Assembly: GCA_019155185.1 (NCBI GenBank)
Contig: CM032811.1
Location: 15,134,867-15,198,866, forward strand
Direction: 5' to 3'
Length of the DNA stretch: 64,000 bases
Origin: Beaufortia kweichowensis
Lineage: Eukaryota; Chordata; Actinopteri; Cypriniformes; Gastromyzontidae
Shown here: positions 13,836 to 31,510 of the stretch, piece by piece
Layout: every line of letters begins with the position of its first letter
Position numbering within the stretch: the first letter of the stretch is position 1
Notes under the pieces: generated by a model
Seen by the model: the letters and a program-made list of their open reading frames with translations, nothing else
The model's database searches: none
What the model was told of the DNA's origin: nothing
Translations under genes and position numbers: made by a program

Positions 13836-14080
13836 TTCTTCTCTACAGGCTGGATGTGTGTTTGTTTACTGCAGAGATTCGCCCGCGCTGGAAGACGTGC
13901 AAGGTTAATTAAATTCATGAGACACCTCAAACTCGCAGAGATATCGATCAAAACTGGAAGAATATCAGGCTATCTCTCGCCGGCCAGTTAGCAGAGAAAA
14001 CGGTCTTTGATGCTTTCATCGTGATGTTCTGACCTCACACCTGGAGATCTTCACCTGCCTCTCTTTATAAAGGTGATGTC
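13836..14080. promoter_or_regulatory. Candidate conserved noncoding element
   Basis: Complex sequence including GGTTAATTAAATTCATGAG, AGATATCGATC and CTCTCGCCGGCCAG. No frame with recognisable product. Inference from texture only. Confidence 0.25.
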
Positions 14081-15023
14081 ATTTTTTAAATCTTCTCTCC
14101 CATGTTAATATGCAGAGACAACTACAGCATAAAAAACATTTCTAGTATTTTATGGTAACACGGTTTTGTGTGTACAGTTTTATACTTGCAGATAAATGTT
14201 TTTAGGTTTTGTGGCTCATTTAAAAAATTAAATGTCTAAGATGTTGTCATTTTAGTATGTCCAACATCACTCCTCACTGCTTAGACATGTGTACTAGTTT
14301 ATTCACACTATTAAAAAGCGCAGAATCTATCTTTAACCCTTTCAATCCACATCACAGAATCACTTCAGTGTTTAACCCCGTCAGGTGTCAACAGATGCCA
14401 CACTGAAGCCAGAATCACACTGAACAGCAGTCAATCCCGTGATTGAATGAATTTTCCCCAAGAGACACTTTTCTATGGCAGGAGGAGTTTTCTCCTCTCA
14501 GCCCTCCGGGTCTGAGACGATGAGTCTGGGGTTTTCGCATGATAGAAGACAGATGAAAAGGTGGATTATTGCCTTCTCTGTAGCGTTAAGGATAAATTCC
14601 CTGTAGTGAAGATTCTAAATCGTTTCTGTGGTCTTTGGGTCATGACTTTTAAAGGATTAAATATTTATTAGTCTTTGTAAGTAGTGAAAACCATTAAGAC
14701 AAGTTCATATGGATGTGATCTGAAAGCTGTTGTGTTTTCCTGTAATTCATTTTTTACTATGTGCATGAAAACTTGCATGTTTTAAAATGGTCTTGACTCT
14801 GCTAGTCCCTTACTGTTGGGTGACTCATACACGACCAAGAAACACTGATGTAGACAGACAGACAGGTGTGTTGGCGTTCACTCTTTGATAGCTGCAGTGT
14901 ACTGTGGCCTTAAGGAATCATGTGAGAGCACATTAACACTGTCTGCCTGCAACACAATATCCTCAACTTCACATGTGCCTGTGGACTACACAGCCATACA
15001 GTAGTTCTCTGAATAAATACTGC

Positions 15024-15540
15024 ACCAATGCATTACAGCATGCACTGCACACGGCACCAATGCATTACAGCATGCACTGCATACGGCACTAATGCATTAC
15101 AGCATGCACTGCATACGGCACTAATGCATTACAGCATGCCCTGCATACGGCACTAATCCATTACAGCATGCACTGCACACGCACCAATATTACAGCATGC
15201 ACTGCACTAATGCATTACAGCATGCACTGCATAATGGCACTAATGCATTACAGCATGCACTGCATACGGCACTAATGCATTACAGCATGCACTGCATACG
15301 GCACTAATGCATTACAGCATGCACTGCATACGGCACTAATGCATTACAGCATGCACTGCATACGGCACTAATGCATTACAGCATGCACTGCATACGGCAC
15401 TAATGCATTACAGCATGCACTGCATACGGCACTAATGCATTACAGCATGCGCTGCATTACGCACTAATGCATTACAGCATGCTGCATACGGCACTAATGC
15501 ATTACAGCATGCACTGCATACGGCACTAATGCATTGCTTT
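15024..15540. repeat. 32-bp minisatellite, about 16 copies
   Basis: The unit, read as GCACTAATGCATTACAGCAT plus GCACTGCATACG, repeats about 16 times. Copies in the middle (about 15237-15440) are identical; outer copies carry substitutions and small deletions. Each intact unit contains TAATGCATTA, a perfect 10-bp palindrome, and GCATGC. Degenerate unit-like sequence continues to about 15625. Confidence 0.95.
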
Positions 15541-15676
15541 GCTTACTGCACATAATGCATATACTGTACATGCACTTGGATTACTGCACAAGTATTAATA
15601 TTGCACTAATGCATTGCAGCACATATAGTGATACAAACTTTACACTGCAAGACAACTCCACATACATGAATACTGC

Positions 15677-15835
15677 ACACATTTACATGTATGGACTTAG
15701 CAGATGCTTTTTTCCAAAGCTACTTGCAATGCTTTACAGGGTTTATTTTTTATGAGTTGTATTTTTGGAATTGAACCCACAATCTTTCTGCTGCTTGCTG
15801 CTAAAATGCTCCAGCAATTCAGCCACAGAAACACA
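15677..15835 (-). mobile_element. tRNA-derived SINE, minus strand
   Basis: Read on the minus strand it has a tRNA-like head (TGGCTGAATTGCTGGAGCAT ... GTGGGTTCAATTCC, i.e. box A and box B) and the fish SINE tail with CTTTGG...AAAGCATCTGC...TACATGTAAATGTG. It resembles the HAmo/V-SINE type of cyprinid SINE. It lies just after the 32-bp minisatellite. Confidence 0.75.
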
Positions 15836-16179
15836 TACTGTACTGATAATGTATGCACACATAGTGCTTTACCTCATACTGTAATGACATCAATCCTTCT
15901 GTGTGTTTTTTCAGGAGTAGCACATCATCAGCTGGTTAATAAATGGAAAAAGAAACAGTCACTGGATCTGCTGGAGTGAGACAATCACTATCAAATCCTA
16001 CTGATATTCTCTAGTTTTATTTCAGACACAGAGCAAGTGAATATGATATCCATTAGCAGAACAGATGTCTATCTATACTCTGAAACTCAAATAATATTTT
16101 TCATTCTTACCGTCTAAATGGATGAGTCATACATATTTAAATACAGCACAAAATGGTAAACATATTATTTACATATTCA

Positions 16180-16238
16180 AATCATTTATCTTTGGAGCAA
16201 AAAAGTATTCCCCATTTACTCCCATCATGCCTTCGGGT
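16180..16238. repeat. 59-bp block, copy 1 of a dispersed duplication
   Basis: AATCATTTATCTTTGGAGC...CATTTACTCCCATCATGCC recurs at 18073-18131 with about six substitutions and no gap. Confidence 0.8.
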
Positions 16239-17282
16239 GCGGAGCTGCCAAAACAGGAAGTGGTTTAACAGCGGGGAACCAATTTGCCATGTAACATTAC
16301 ACCCACGCTTCATCTATCCCATGATCCTTTGCTCTGCAGCAGTACAGTGTGTGTCATACAGCCTTCTTTAACCCTGAACCCGCCTGAAGTGACGACACAT
16401 GCCTTCAGGAGATCACGACAGAGTTCGTGTTTATTTTGACACTGGTGTGTCAGTGATATTTCATTCTAGTAATTGATTTTCCTCAACAGCAATGACAGCA
16501 CACAAGTCATTTTTATAGCTCTTACTGTATGTAGACAGCTGTCTAATGTGTTTTCCTTTTTGTCTCATGAGCAATCTCTGAGTAATTGTTTGTGTTGAGA
16601 TCAGTTTAACCTTACCTTAAAACACATTGTAGAATGATTGAACAAAAGAATCAACCTGAAACTTCACCTGATGCTCTTTTGAGTACATGAGGCTGTAAAT
16701 AAAGCTTTCTCTGTGTATATGTGCATGTAAAAGAGTTACAGCAGCTCTAATAACCTTCAGCTCTGCAGCGCTGCTGGTTATTATAAAAGTCTCTTTAATG
16801 TGGACAGACGTCTGTCACCTGCAGAGGAGAGAGAATCTGAAGCAGATGATGCAACACACAGACATAATATAATAACAGTGAAAACGATTGATTTTATTAA
16901 CTACATCCAAGTGGGGATCCAGAACAAGTCTTGTACAAACCGAAATACTGTTCAAGTAAAAGTTTCTTTCATTCAATTTCAATGCAAAAGTTGAGTTTTA
17001 AGAATTCTTTTTCTGTCTTACAATAACATTGAGACATGTCTTAGACTTCAGTGTTTTGGAGTCACTGTACATCTGTCTTTAAACGGTGTTTGTTGTTTGT
17101 CTTGTTACAGACGGGAGGAGACAGACGGCATCAGAGAGTTTTCCTGGAAGAGATGCATGATGGGTCTGTTTTGTTTATCACTGCAACTTTGTTGAACATG
17201 AACATGAGTCAGTGTGCTCAGCTAAAAGCTTTAAACCCACAGCAACATCTCTGAATGTAGAGATCACCACAAGCCCACAGAT

Positions 17283-17392
17283 GAGAGAGAGAGAGAGACA
17301 GAGATGGAGAGAGAGAGAGACAGACAGAGAGAGAGACAGAGACGGAGGGAGGGAGACAGAGAGAGAGAGAGAGAGAGACAGAGATGGAGAGA

Positions 17393-17442
<50 letters not shown>

Positions 17443-17591
17443 CAGAGACAGGAGGAGAGAGAGATGGAGAGAGAGACAGAGATGGAGGAGAGAGAGAGAG
17501 AGAGACAGAGAGAGAGAGAGGGAGACAGAGAGAGAGAGACAGAGATGGAGGGAGAGAGAGATAGAGAGAGAGAGACAGACAAAGAGAGAGA

Positions 17592-17647
<56 letters not shown>

Positions 17648-17715
17648 AGACAGAGAGAGAGAGAGAGAGACAGAAACAGGGAGAGAGAGAGACAGAAACA
17701 GGGAGAGAGAGAGAT
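17283..17715. repeat. (GA)n microsatellite, 433 bp, imperfect
   Basis: GA runs interrupted by GACA, GATGG and GAGG units. Frames coding Arg-Glu repeats are by-products. Confidence 0.98.
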
Positions 17716-18072
17716 GAGCATCCTAGAGTCGTGTGAGCATTGCAGTTGTTTTGCCGTGAGCTGTGTCAGTCTTTCTAGGTGATTTTTTTGTGTGTGTAAA
17801 TTTTACATATTTTCTGAGAGGATAAAATCATTCCCTCATGTGTTAATGATCTTCAGGTAAATGTGATGGACATGATTGACGTCTTTAGCACTATATCATA
17901 CTGATATTGTCAGTAAATAAACTCTTCTAGTTCAGTGTTTATATTTCAGATTGAGACGTCCTGACACTGACATTAAATGAACCTGTTCTGTACATCTCAC
18001 CGAATGTAAAACTAGACGGCTGTGAGTCTTAAACATCAACTGCTGCCTTAAAACATTTTTGAAGTGTCTCTG

Positions 18073-18131
18073 AATCATTTATCTTTGGAGCAAAAGATCA
18101 GTCCTCATTTACTCCCATCATGCCTTCAGGT
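18073..18131. repeat. 59-bp block, copy 2 of a dispersed duplication
   Basis: Second copy of the block at 16180-16238, same orientation, about 1.9 kb away. Flanks on either side do not match. Confidence 0.8.
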
Positions 18132-22322
<4,191 letters not shown>

Positions 22323-24304
22323 TCTATGAGTTTTTTTGACTTCATCAGAATACAGCCAATGGCAGTAGAGATACACAGAGATGTGTTGCACATGAGGAGA
22401 CAGAACCATCTGAATGCAAAGTAAGTTGAAGTCAAACTGACTGTAATTTTATATTTCAGACTTGAATCTCGACTGTACTGGTTTTCTCTTCTGCAGAGAA
22501 ATTCACGGCAGGATCTTCTCTGCAGTAATGACACGTTGTCCTGCTATCAAAGCTTTTGTGTTGTAGTGTATGTGGATGTTCTGAATAAATTGCATCCATT
22601 AATCTCTCACAAGATTTGCCTAAATCATTGGATTTGCGGTATCAGGTTTTTTTTGTTGCTTTCACATTGATTTTTTTGCATAAAAAGATCCAAACCACTA
22701 GAAAAGGTTCATTTATCCAAGTAATTAAACAGCAAGATATGAAGTTTTAAAGTGTACAGTTTGCTGATATTTTATGTAATTTAACAAACTCTGCAGTGAT
22801 AACTGGACCTGCGTGAGTGAGCTTTAGATCTTTCAGCTTGTTGAAGAAACATGAGATGAATTTTAAAAACAGGCAAAACATCACAAAGTGAAGAAGAAAC
22901 CAGAGACTTGAGGGATGGAGCTGTTTCACAACCACCTAGCAACCGCATCATGACCGTCCAGAACACCTTAGCAACCGCTCCAGACAGCCCAGCACTGTGA
23001 TGGTGAGTTTTGTATGTGTTTGTGTATCGCTGACAGTGACAGACCAGCTGCTTAATCCACAGCTTGTAATTCAGTTCAGCAATACTCCCGTTTCAATTCA
23101 CTGCAAGAACAAATAACATCTATTAGTTGAACACCACATGGTTTAATAAAGGACACGCAAACACAAATCGCACAATTTAGTGGAGTGAGATGTGATAGAT
23201 GTCAAGCCAAACCATTCAGCGCTCTCTGTGGATCTTAAATCAGATTCATATCGCTGGAATAACCCTGCTGGGTTCCTTTGAAATGTATTGAAAATCATTT
23301 GCAGGCCCCTGAAATGTTTTTTGTCTGATCTTGCTGATTAACTCAAGGCTGTTGATGATGATGTTGATGATGATGATGATGCAGGCGTGACATCATTAAC
23401 ATTAAAACAGGTGAGATAGACTAACATGAGATGACACAATATTAAACATCTTGTTCTGGATTATTGTTATGCGTTTTATCTTTTAGAACATTAACTTTTG
23501 TTTGTGTTTTAATCTTAGTAGTAAAAATGAAAAAGTAGTTAAACAATAGAAAAACTATATTCTCTGTCTCTCACAAAATCTCTATTTTCATCATTTGTTT
23601 AAGCAGTTCAGCAGAATGATTTATTCCATAAACATTACATGATCTAATCAAAATGTGTTTTAATGTTTTAGTTGTAAAGTGTGTCAACTGTGAGCCGGTT
23701 CTCATTATGAACTGTGAAACACAGATAAGGATTGAAATGATGAATGTTGATGGAAACACTTATATAATGAATCTGCTAAATGTAAAACAAAGATAATTTT
23801 GTCTCCTGTTGTTCTGTGTCCCGAGGAAAGACTAAAAATCTTTTTAATATTTGAATGTGTTTTTAACTCAACAGGACATAAATGAGATGTTTTTTTTATC
23901 TTGTAAATGAAGAGAGAGAGTTTCACCTCCTACTACTAATGAAATGAATGACTTTAGGTTTATTATTCCCTGCAGTCTGACACATCCGTAAGATTATTCA
24001 TTTCAACATGAAACATGTCAAAATACATTTTTTGTCTCGTGTAAAAACACACTGAATCTAACTTTATAAACAGTATTATACTGTAGATATTTATGTTTTA
24101 ACCCTGAATGTGTTTTTCTGCCAGCTAGCTCATTCACTAATGTGTCTGTCTCCACAGATGTTGTGTTATGTCTGTTTTTTACAACATTTACAGCTGTAGA
24201 AACTGAGAAATGAAAGAGATTGTATGTATATACAGCTGTAACGCATCTCATCTGCACTTACTGGAGAAAATCAGTGTGAAGATATTTCTCTGCCTGTCAA
24301 CAAC

Positions 24305-24307
<3 letters not shown>
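22323..24307. other. Noncoding, no gene seen
   Basis: A (GAT)n stretch lies at about 23350-23382. No coding exon recognised. Confidence 0.5.
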
Positions 24308-24565
<258 letters not shown>

Positions 24566-24769
24566 TCAGGTTTAGAGATCAGTTTTAATGGATGGTCTTG
24601 TCAGAATGGAAAGGTCATTTTAAATGCATGCAGATGTGGATGTGAAGCTGTTAATGTGTTACATGAAATGTGTCTTAACAGCATGCTCTCATAAACTCGC
24701 CTGTATTTATGAGTATGAAACCATTTTAGTTTAGAAAGAAAACTCTTAAAAAATATAAACTTAGTAAAG

Positions 24770-24889
24770 CACTTTTTGTATTATTGTTGCCTATTGTTCA
24801 TGTATCGCTTCATTGTCTCCTAATATTTGTAAGTCACTTTGGATAAAAGCGTCAGCTAAATGACTAAATGTAAATGTAAATCTACACAA
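24770..24889 (+). mobile_element. SINE tail fragment
   Basis: GTAAGTCACTTTGGATAAAA, then GCGTCAGCTAAATGAC and TAAATGTAAATGTAAA: the fish SINE 3' tail in plus orientation. Upstream TATTATTGTTGCC matches the reverse complement of the 7587 copy. Confidence 0.75.
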
Positions 24890-24910
24890 ATGTTTATAAA
24901 GGTTTGTCTT

Positions 24911-24988
24911 CATTGCTGGAGTTACAAATAGAATGAGAATGATTGATCTTAATTGTTAATTCTACATTGTTTTATACGTCACACCACA
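24911..24988. repeat. Dispersed repeat, family B copy 1
   Basis: ATTGCTGGAGTTACAAATA...TGTTTTATACGTCACACCA recurs at 31558-31618. Confidence 0.6.
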
Positions 24989-25013
24989 GGACACGTGTGT
25001 TGTCCTGATAAAC

Positions 25014-25165
25014 TCTACAGTGTGTGACCAGATGTCCCCACAAAGATAGTAATACCAGTCCTTTTTGATCTTGTGGGGACATGTTTTGATGTTAATGAGG
25101 AAAACAGCTTATAAATGACACGTTTATGTTGAAAATGTATAAATGCAGAAGGGTTTGATGAGAGA
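25014..25165. repeat. Dispersed repeat, family C copy 1 (GTCCCCAC hairpin type)
   Basis: GTCCCCACAAAGATAGTAAT and CTTGTGGGGAC form inverted arms; then GAGGAAAACAGCTTATAAAT and GAAAATGTATAAATGCAGAA. This is a common fish repeat; a second copy is at 47798-47950. Confidence 0.65.
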
Positions 25166-27339
25166 AGCATCAGCGTTCTGAAGGATCTCAGTTCACTCGT
25201 CTCGTCTCTGATTTACAGCAACTTAAAATATCAATCTAGATATCTTCATCTGTCTCATGTTCACTGTGTGGCTGGTCTTATTTTGAATGAAAATGATTTA
25301 TTTAGATCTAATTGAAGTTTAATTTAAAGTGTCCAAATAAAGCCGTTCAGTCACAAACTTTTGTGTTATATGTTCTTGTTTTTATGTAGAAATGTCATGA
25401 CATCCCTCAGCTCATTGTGAATATAATGGATTTGTGATATCTGATGAAGAAAGTACTTCATCTCTGTGGTGGTTTGATGATCTATTTTTAGGGAAACTAC
25501 TACTGAATATGTTTTTTTTCCAGCAGGTCATCAGTCACAGGGGTGTTTTAGGCTCAAGTGATTGATTAGCTAGAAACAAAGAGAGAATCCATCAGGTATG
25601 AATAGAAGTTTAATTCTCATGAGATGTTGAGATCTCATATCAGTCTTCAGTGGTGCGTGATTGAACATATGTTGAGACGCATCATGCTCGGCATTATTAT
25701 ATACAGAGAGCAGAAGGCTGAAGTTGTGTTTTTAGCATCATTAGTTCTTTGTTGCTGTCTCAGCTTTGACAGGAGAGCCAGAGCTAAAAACAGCCCTGAC
25801 AAAATCCATCCAAAAGTCTCAAAGTTCAGCTTAAACAAGTTCTCCAGAGACAAATCACCATCAATGAAACATTCTTCTGATCTTGATGTGAGACGGTCTC
25901 AGGACACACTGATGATGTTTGTGTGTTTCTCTGCAGTCATACAGTGACACAGGGATATTTTACACATCTCTTATTCATGCATGACCAAAACTTCTGAAGG
26001 CTTTCAGTCTTTCTTAATTCACTGAGGTGTCTTTGTAATATTATGAGTGATTAATAATGACGACACTTATGTCATGTCGATGTACTGATGATAATGGAGC
26101 GGTCCAGTGTTGCTATGGTTACCACAGTCTCAGTCTCCTGAGAAATGAGTTTTGGGTGAAATTACACGTTCTGTTGTAAGTTGTCAATCAAACTTTTGTG
26201 GTTATTGATATGATGTTTAAAATGTCTTTATTCCCCTGAGGTCCAATTATAATGTTAGTCAAGGCACGTAAACACTTAATCTAGTATTCATTTTTAGTCC
26301 TTAGGTGAAAAGAGAAAAGAGTTTTTCCCCACTGTGAAATCACACGTGAATGAGTAGTTGTTGGTTTGTGTTTTTTAGGAGAAAGTTAGGATTAGGCTCA
26401 GACTGACTCGAGATGAAATAAAAAGAAAAAATGACCATTTTTATTTCAAAGTTGACCCGCGTAACAGAGAGAGAGAGAGGAGATTGGTCATGTGATGATA
26501 GTATAACATTTAACACTTGTTTCTTTTCTTTAGTCGTGTCATTATTAGCATGTGAAGGTAAATATTGAAGGTGTTTCTCTGAGGCAAAATCTATTTCACA
26601 TCTCTGTTTGTTTATGCAACACATCACCATCAAATGAAACTGTTTATTATTAATGTTCCTGAAAAATGAAAGTTGGTGACACTGCCCTAAATTCCCAGAC
26701 GTCTTGTTAGTTTGGATAACATTATTATGTCTTGGCACTGCTGTGCATTACAATAAACCCAAAGATAGAGGTAATCATTTATGTTTGAGAATCTGCTGAG
26801 ATTGACTAAGTTTTGGAAACGATGTGGATGACATTTCGAGGTTCAGTGAATGAATGTTGATGTTTTAATGGATAGATGTTTATACGGGCTGAAATGTTTC
26901 TTTAATGAATTTCTTGGCTTAATGAAGAGTTTTAAATGCTGTTCTCATTATGAAGAGGTTTTGTTTACATCACACTAATGATGTGAAAGCTGTTTATTGC
27001 TCCTGAGATGTAAATGACTTTTACCTGCAGTATCTCATGAGTGACTCATGAGTCGTGTGCTTGAGAATATCACCTTAATGTTATTTCTACAAGGAAAGAC
27101 AATGATTTTATCTTTTATTTCAACTCTTTAGTTTTCCTGCAAAAACAGTGTTCATTATTGTTTTCTAACTGGATTTATTGTTTGATTGATTCTCAGGTTC
27201 CTGGCAGTCAAACGGATGGAAGTGTTGAATACACAAGCTTTAGCTTCATCTCATCTGAAAGAACATTCAGAACTGGAGTCATTTACATACGGTACATACG
27301 GTACGCTTCATTCACCACACAGATATGTACATGTACGGA
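25166..27339. other. Noncoding, no gene seen
   Basis: A 107-residue open frame on + (25624-25947) includes a hydrophobic then Lys/Ser-rich stretch without recognisable similarity or splice context; I do not call it a gene. The sequence under it is complex and could be a noncoding element. Confidence 0.45.
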
Positions 27340-27377
27340 CGGACAGACAGCGGACGGACGGACGGACGGACGGACAT

Positions 27378-27408
<31 letters not shown>

Positions 27409-27470
27409 GTTTGTGTGTGTGTCTGTCTGTCTGTTTGTTTGTGTGTGTTTGTTTATGGGTGTGTTTATGT
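27340..27470. repeat. Compound tetranucleotide repeat (GGAC)n-(CAGA)n-(TGTC)n
   Basis: GGAC and CAGA units are followed after a few bases by CTGT/TGTC and TGTT units, so the CAGA and CTGT parts are complementary and could fold into a hairpin. Confidence 0.9.
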
Positions 27471-27744
27471 GTTCATAAGGATCACAGCAGGTTAATAGAA
27501 TTCTCCTCTGTGCTGTATGATAATGAGAACACGCCAACAAACACTCATCAGTTGTGTCAGGTGTCGTCCAGAATGAATCAAGGTGTGTGTGCGTGTGTAA
27601 GGGTCAGATATGTGAGTCACACTGCTGTGACTGACTAGTTTTCAGGCTGTTCATTAGTATTACTCAGATGTCACCAGGAACTAAACAATTAATCTAAATC
27701 CACACAAATCCCTCAGCAGACGCTTGTTGTTCTTCAGTGACTGC

Positions 27745-27914
<170 letters not shown>

Positions 27915-28629
27915 TGAAACATTATGAGTAACTCAACACAATGTATTAAGTATAATTCAGAGAATTCGTAACATCTGTTTCTGTTTTCCTCAGTTGCATT
28001 AATCAGCTGGTAATGTTTACAGGTTGTTCTGCAGTTCTTAAATCATTTCATCTGAAAGTGTTTTTTTTATCAAGTCTCTTCAGGATTGTCTTTTTCTCTT
28101 TACCATGAGAGAGTTTGACCTGCTGTTGTGATGCTGAGAATCTGTTCTGATACATTTCTGAATGCTGTGACGCGTGAAATCAACTTTGCATAGATGCATG
28201 TGTCACGTACAGTGAGATTCAGGCCTTAAAATTAGAATTCAAGAAGGATTTCTGCTTCAAAGGTCTGATGTCACCTGCCATTAGAAAACCCACCGTGACA
28301 CAGATTCACAGCGGTGGAGATGAACATGAGTGTTGTCAGTGTGTAAAGATCAAAGCAATCCCAGCATGCCCTGCTCATCTGAAGTCAACCTCTACATCCC
28401 CCCCATCAGCCATTTACCTGAACCAATGACATCATCATGAACTCTTCTGACATCAGCTGTAATGGGTTTATTTCTGACTCTTGATCAGTCGGTACCAAAA
28501 GCTGATCATCTGATTTCATTCACACAGTCAGACAGAAGACAACAGAAGACGCTGAAGTTAGAAGAAGACTTTTCAGACCCTTTACAGTACATGTCAGGGT
28601 TCCTTGAGTTCTCTCAGGATTGATAACAT

Positions 28630-28800
28630 TTCTAGATACTATAGTGTTTTGAACCTTACCATAGTAAATATTGACATTTACTACAGTTGATCAATTTATT
28701 AGACTTAATACTACAGAATACTTCAGTAAACATTAACGTAAAGTAATTCATATATTATAATATGAGTTTACTATAGTAAATACTGAAGTATTCACTGGTG
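28630..28800. repeat. ACTATAGTAAATACT-type palindromic repeat
   Basis: GATACTATAGTG, ACCATAGTAAATATTGAC and TTTACTATAGTAAATACTG recur. The same motif family appears at 30470-30860 and 54055-54095, and it resembles a short palindromic element common in cyprinids. Confidence 0.55.
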
Positions 28801-29569
28801 TGACATTGAATCAAACATTATCAACATATCAAAACATTTAAAAATGTAATAATAAAATCACACACAACTGTGATTTATAGAATGTTGCATTTATTAAATA
28901 AATATATTATTTGGAATTGAAAGGTTTTTTAATTGTTTGAAATCATGCATACAAATGCATTTACACAAATCTCTTCATATAGATAAATATTGATGTTTAT
29001 CAATGTAAATTCTCACAAATACGTCTGTGTAGGTTTATAATCGTGTCTTTTGGCAGAAAAGTGGGTCAGTGAAATGAAAATGTGATATTATGTGTCAGGA
29101 ATGAAATCATCACTCGTGATTTACAGAGAAATTCTAGTTCAGAACTGGACATTTCAGGAAACATATATTCCAGAATAAACCACTGGACAGTTTGGGATTC
29201 AGATCTTTGATTTTCAGCTCAAAACATTCATTATTCCCCGATTTGTTCTTCACTGTAACTTTATTAAAGTATAAATCCTCTTCAACATGTTTCTCTGATG
29301 GAACAGAAGCAGATCTTTAATGGAAGGAGAATGAGGTGCTCTGGTAAAAACCATCAAATTCCCATTGATCTGGTTAGAAAAACACAATTCTTTTAAATTT
29401 CTGATCTTACGTTCTGAACACTAATGACAGACAGATGCAGCCGCTCGACACACGCTGTTACACAGGTTTAACTCTTCTGTTTTCTACATCTAATTGCTTT
29501 CTGTGAGATAAAAGAGCTTTGAGATGAAAAAGCTAATGAAGCTATTGATTGATCCTGTCACCTGTTCCT
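28801..29569. other. Noncoding, no gene seen
   Basis: AT-rich; nothing recognised. Confidence 0.5.
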
Positions 29570-29586
29570 CTTTCTCTCTGTCTCTC

Positions 29587-29664
<78 letters not shown>
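29570..29664. repeat. (CT)n microsatellite
   Basis: CT dinucleotides with CTTT interruptions at the left side. Confidence 0.97.
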
Positions 29665-29667
<3 letters not shown>

Positions 29668-30469
29668 CTGGTTTGTTTTTCCTCTCACCATCAGTCGTGT
29701 CACACCTACTTCAGATTTCACATGATAAAGTTCTTCAGAGTTTTTAAAGGCCATGTGTCCGGTCCGGTCATCATTTACTGTTTAACGCTGTTGTCTCATG
29801 TAGCTTCTACAGATTGTCTTTTCTCAGGGTCACATCTTCATTCCTCAGCTTATCAAAGACGTCAGATATAATTTGGCAATGAAAGATGATGAATCTCAGC
29901 TGTCGTGTGGCCCTGAGATGTGAAAAGTTTCTCTGTTTATTAGAGCTCATATTAGAGAATTGTGAATAAATAAATCTTACGGTGATGTTGACTGTCTGCA
30001 GAAGTTTTTATCACTAACGTCTGTCTGTCTGTATGTGAGGAACAGACTGAAATGAAAGGCACTGATGGAGAGACGTGATGAAGTCAAACACAAGTTCATT
30101 GTTATGAGAGCTGTAAGTCTTCTGAGGATTTTCTTCATATCTTAACCCACACCGCCTCAGTGAAGTACTCAAGACGACATGAAAGGAGCTGTGAGAGGAA
30201 CCCATCTGCTGATTCAGATGTTGATCATCTTCTACATTCAGATCTGCATCAGACAGAGAAATATTCATGTTCACAAAATATTCTTGAGCACATGATTTAT
30301 CACTGTTTACTTGAATGACATCTTTGCCGTCGTCGTTGTCGTCTTCTACAAAAACATTTGTAAGTTCAGGTATGTTTTGTGTTTCAGAGTCTGGATGGAT
30401 GCAGATCTCAGTGAGGTGATGATGTAAGCTCTGCCATCACACATAATAAATCATCTGCTGTACTTCACT

Positions 30470-30860
30470 GTTTACTATAGTAAACTGCAGTCGTATATTA
30501 TAGTGATGAACACTATTGTATACTGTAGTATTCTGTATCTTTGAATTGATAAACTGCAGTAAACACCACAGTGTACTCGAGTATTTACTGTGCTAATGTC
30601 TTGGGTCATAACAGTAAAAATGTTTAATGCAATACTATATTTTTGGTGTTTATCATTTAATATACTATATATATATACTTTTTTACTTTTAGATCACTTT
30701 TACATGCTATAGTTAATACTATGGTTCAATATTTACTATAATAAGGTTCAAAAACACTATAAATTTTACTATAGTGAACACTAAAGTATACAACATATTA
30801 CTTAAACATTTATATACTATAGTAAATATCATAGTATATTGAAATATTTACTATGGTTTA
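30470..30860. repeat. ACTATAGTAAATACT-type palindromic repeats
   Basis: Several copies of TTTACTATAGTAAAC, TACTATAGTTAATACTATGG and ACTATAGTAAATATCATAG, in both orientations. Confidence 0.55.
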
Positions 30861-31510
30861 GTTGTTGCATATAATCTCAGTGTGTTTATCTACAGATCCA
30901 CCAGAACAACATTAATAACTTTTACTCAATCTATATTTTAGTTTACAACACAATAATCCTCACCAGATCTTTACAAGTACCTGTATTTCTTTTGGGAAGT
31001 GCAAATATCATTTTAATTATTTTTCTGCTTGACCAGCTCTCAGTTTAATATTTAAACACACGGTATAATGAAAAAGAGAAATGTGCAGGTTGCTACTGGA
31101 AAGACAAATGATGTTTTATGTCTGTAGAGATTGAGAACAGATTCATATTTGTTCCACCACAGCAGTAATATGATTCATTTCCAGTCGACTCTCCTTCAAT
31201 ATACTGTTGAGTTTTCCCTTTCGTCTGTTTACAGAGATAAATGCATTGATGTGGCCGGTGAAAAAGCTTCAGCAAACAGATGTAAGACGCTGCTACACAA
31301 ACCAATCCAGGTGTAATTTCAGTGCATCAGATAACAGCTGGGTACACGACACAAGATTTATCCTCATGCCATCTATAAACAACAGCATCGTCCTTTAACT
31401 TTAAACATTCAATACTGCTGATTTGATTCGATTTCATAGAAATAACACACACAATTACAACAAACTCATACTAACAGTACACTTCTTTTAAACATAAAAT
31501 CTGTATATGG

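Noticed and set aside
15024..15540. CRISPR-like regular array
   Set aside because: Units are contiguous with no variable spacers, and the context is a vertebrate genome; it is a minisatellite.
15769..15835. Functional tRNA gene on the minus strand
   Set aside because: The tRNA-like boxes belong to a decayed SINE head; no full cloverleaf can be formed and it is followed by the SINE body and tail.
25624..25947. 107-residue open frame, hydrophobic then Lys/Ser-rich
   Set aside because: No recognisable family, no splice signals that place it in a gene, and stop-free stretches of this length occur by chance in 64 kb.
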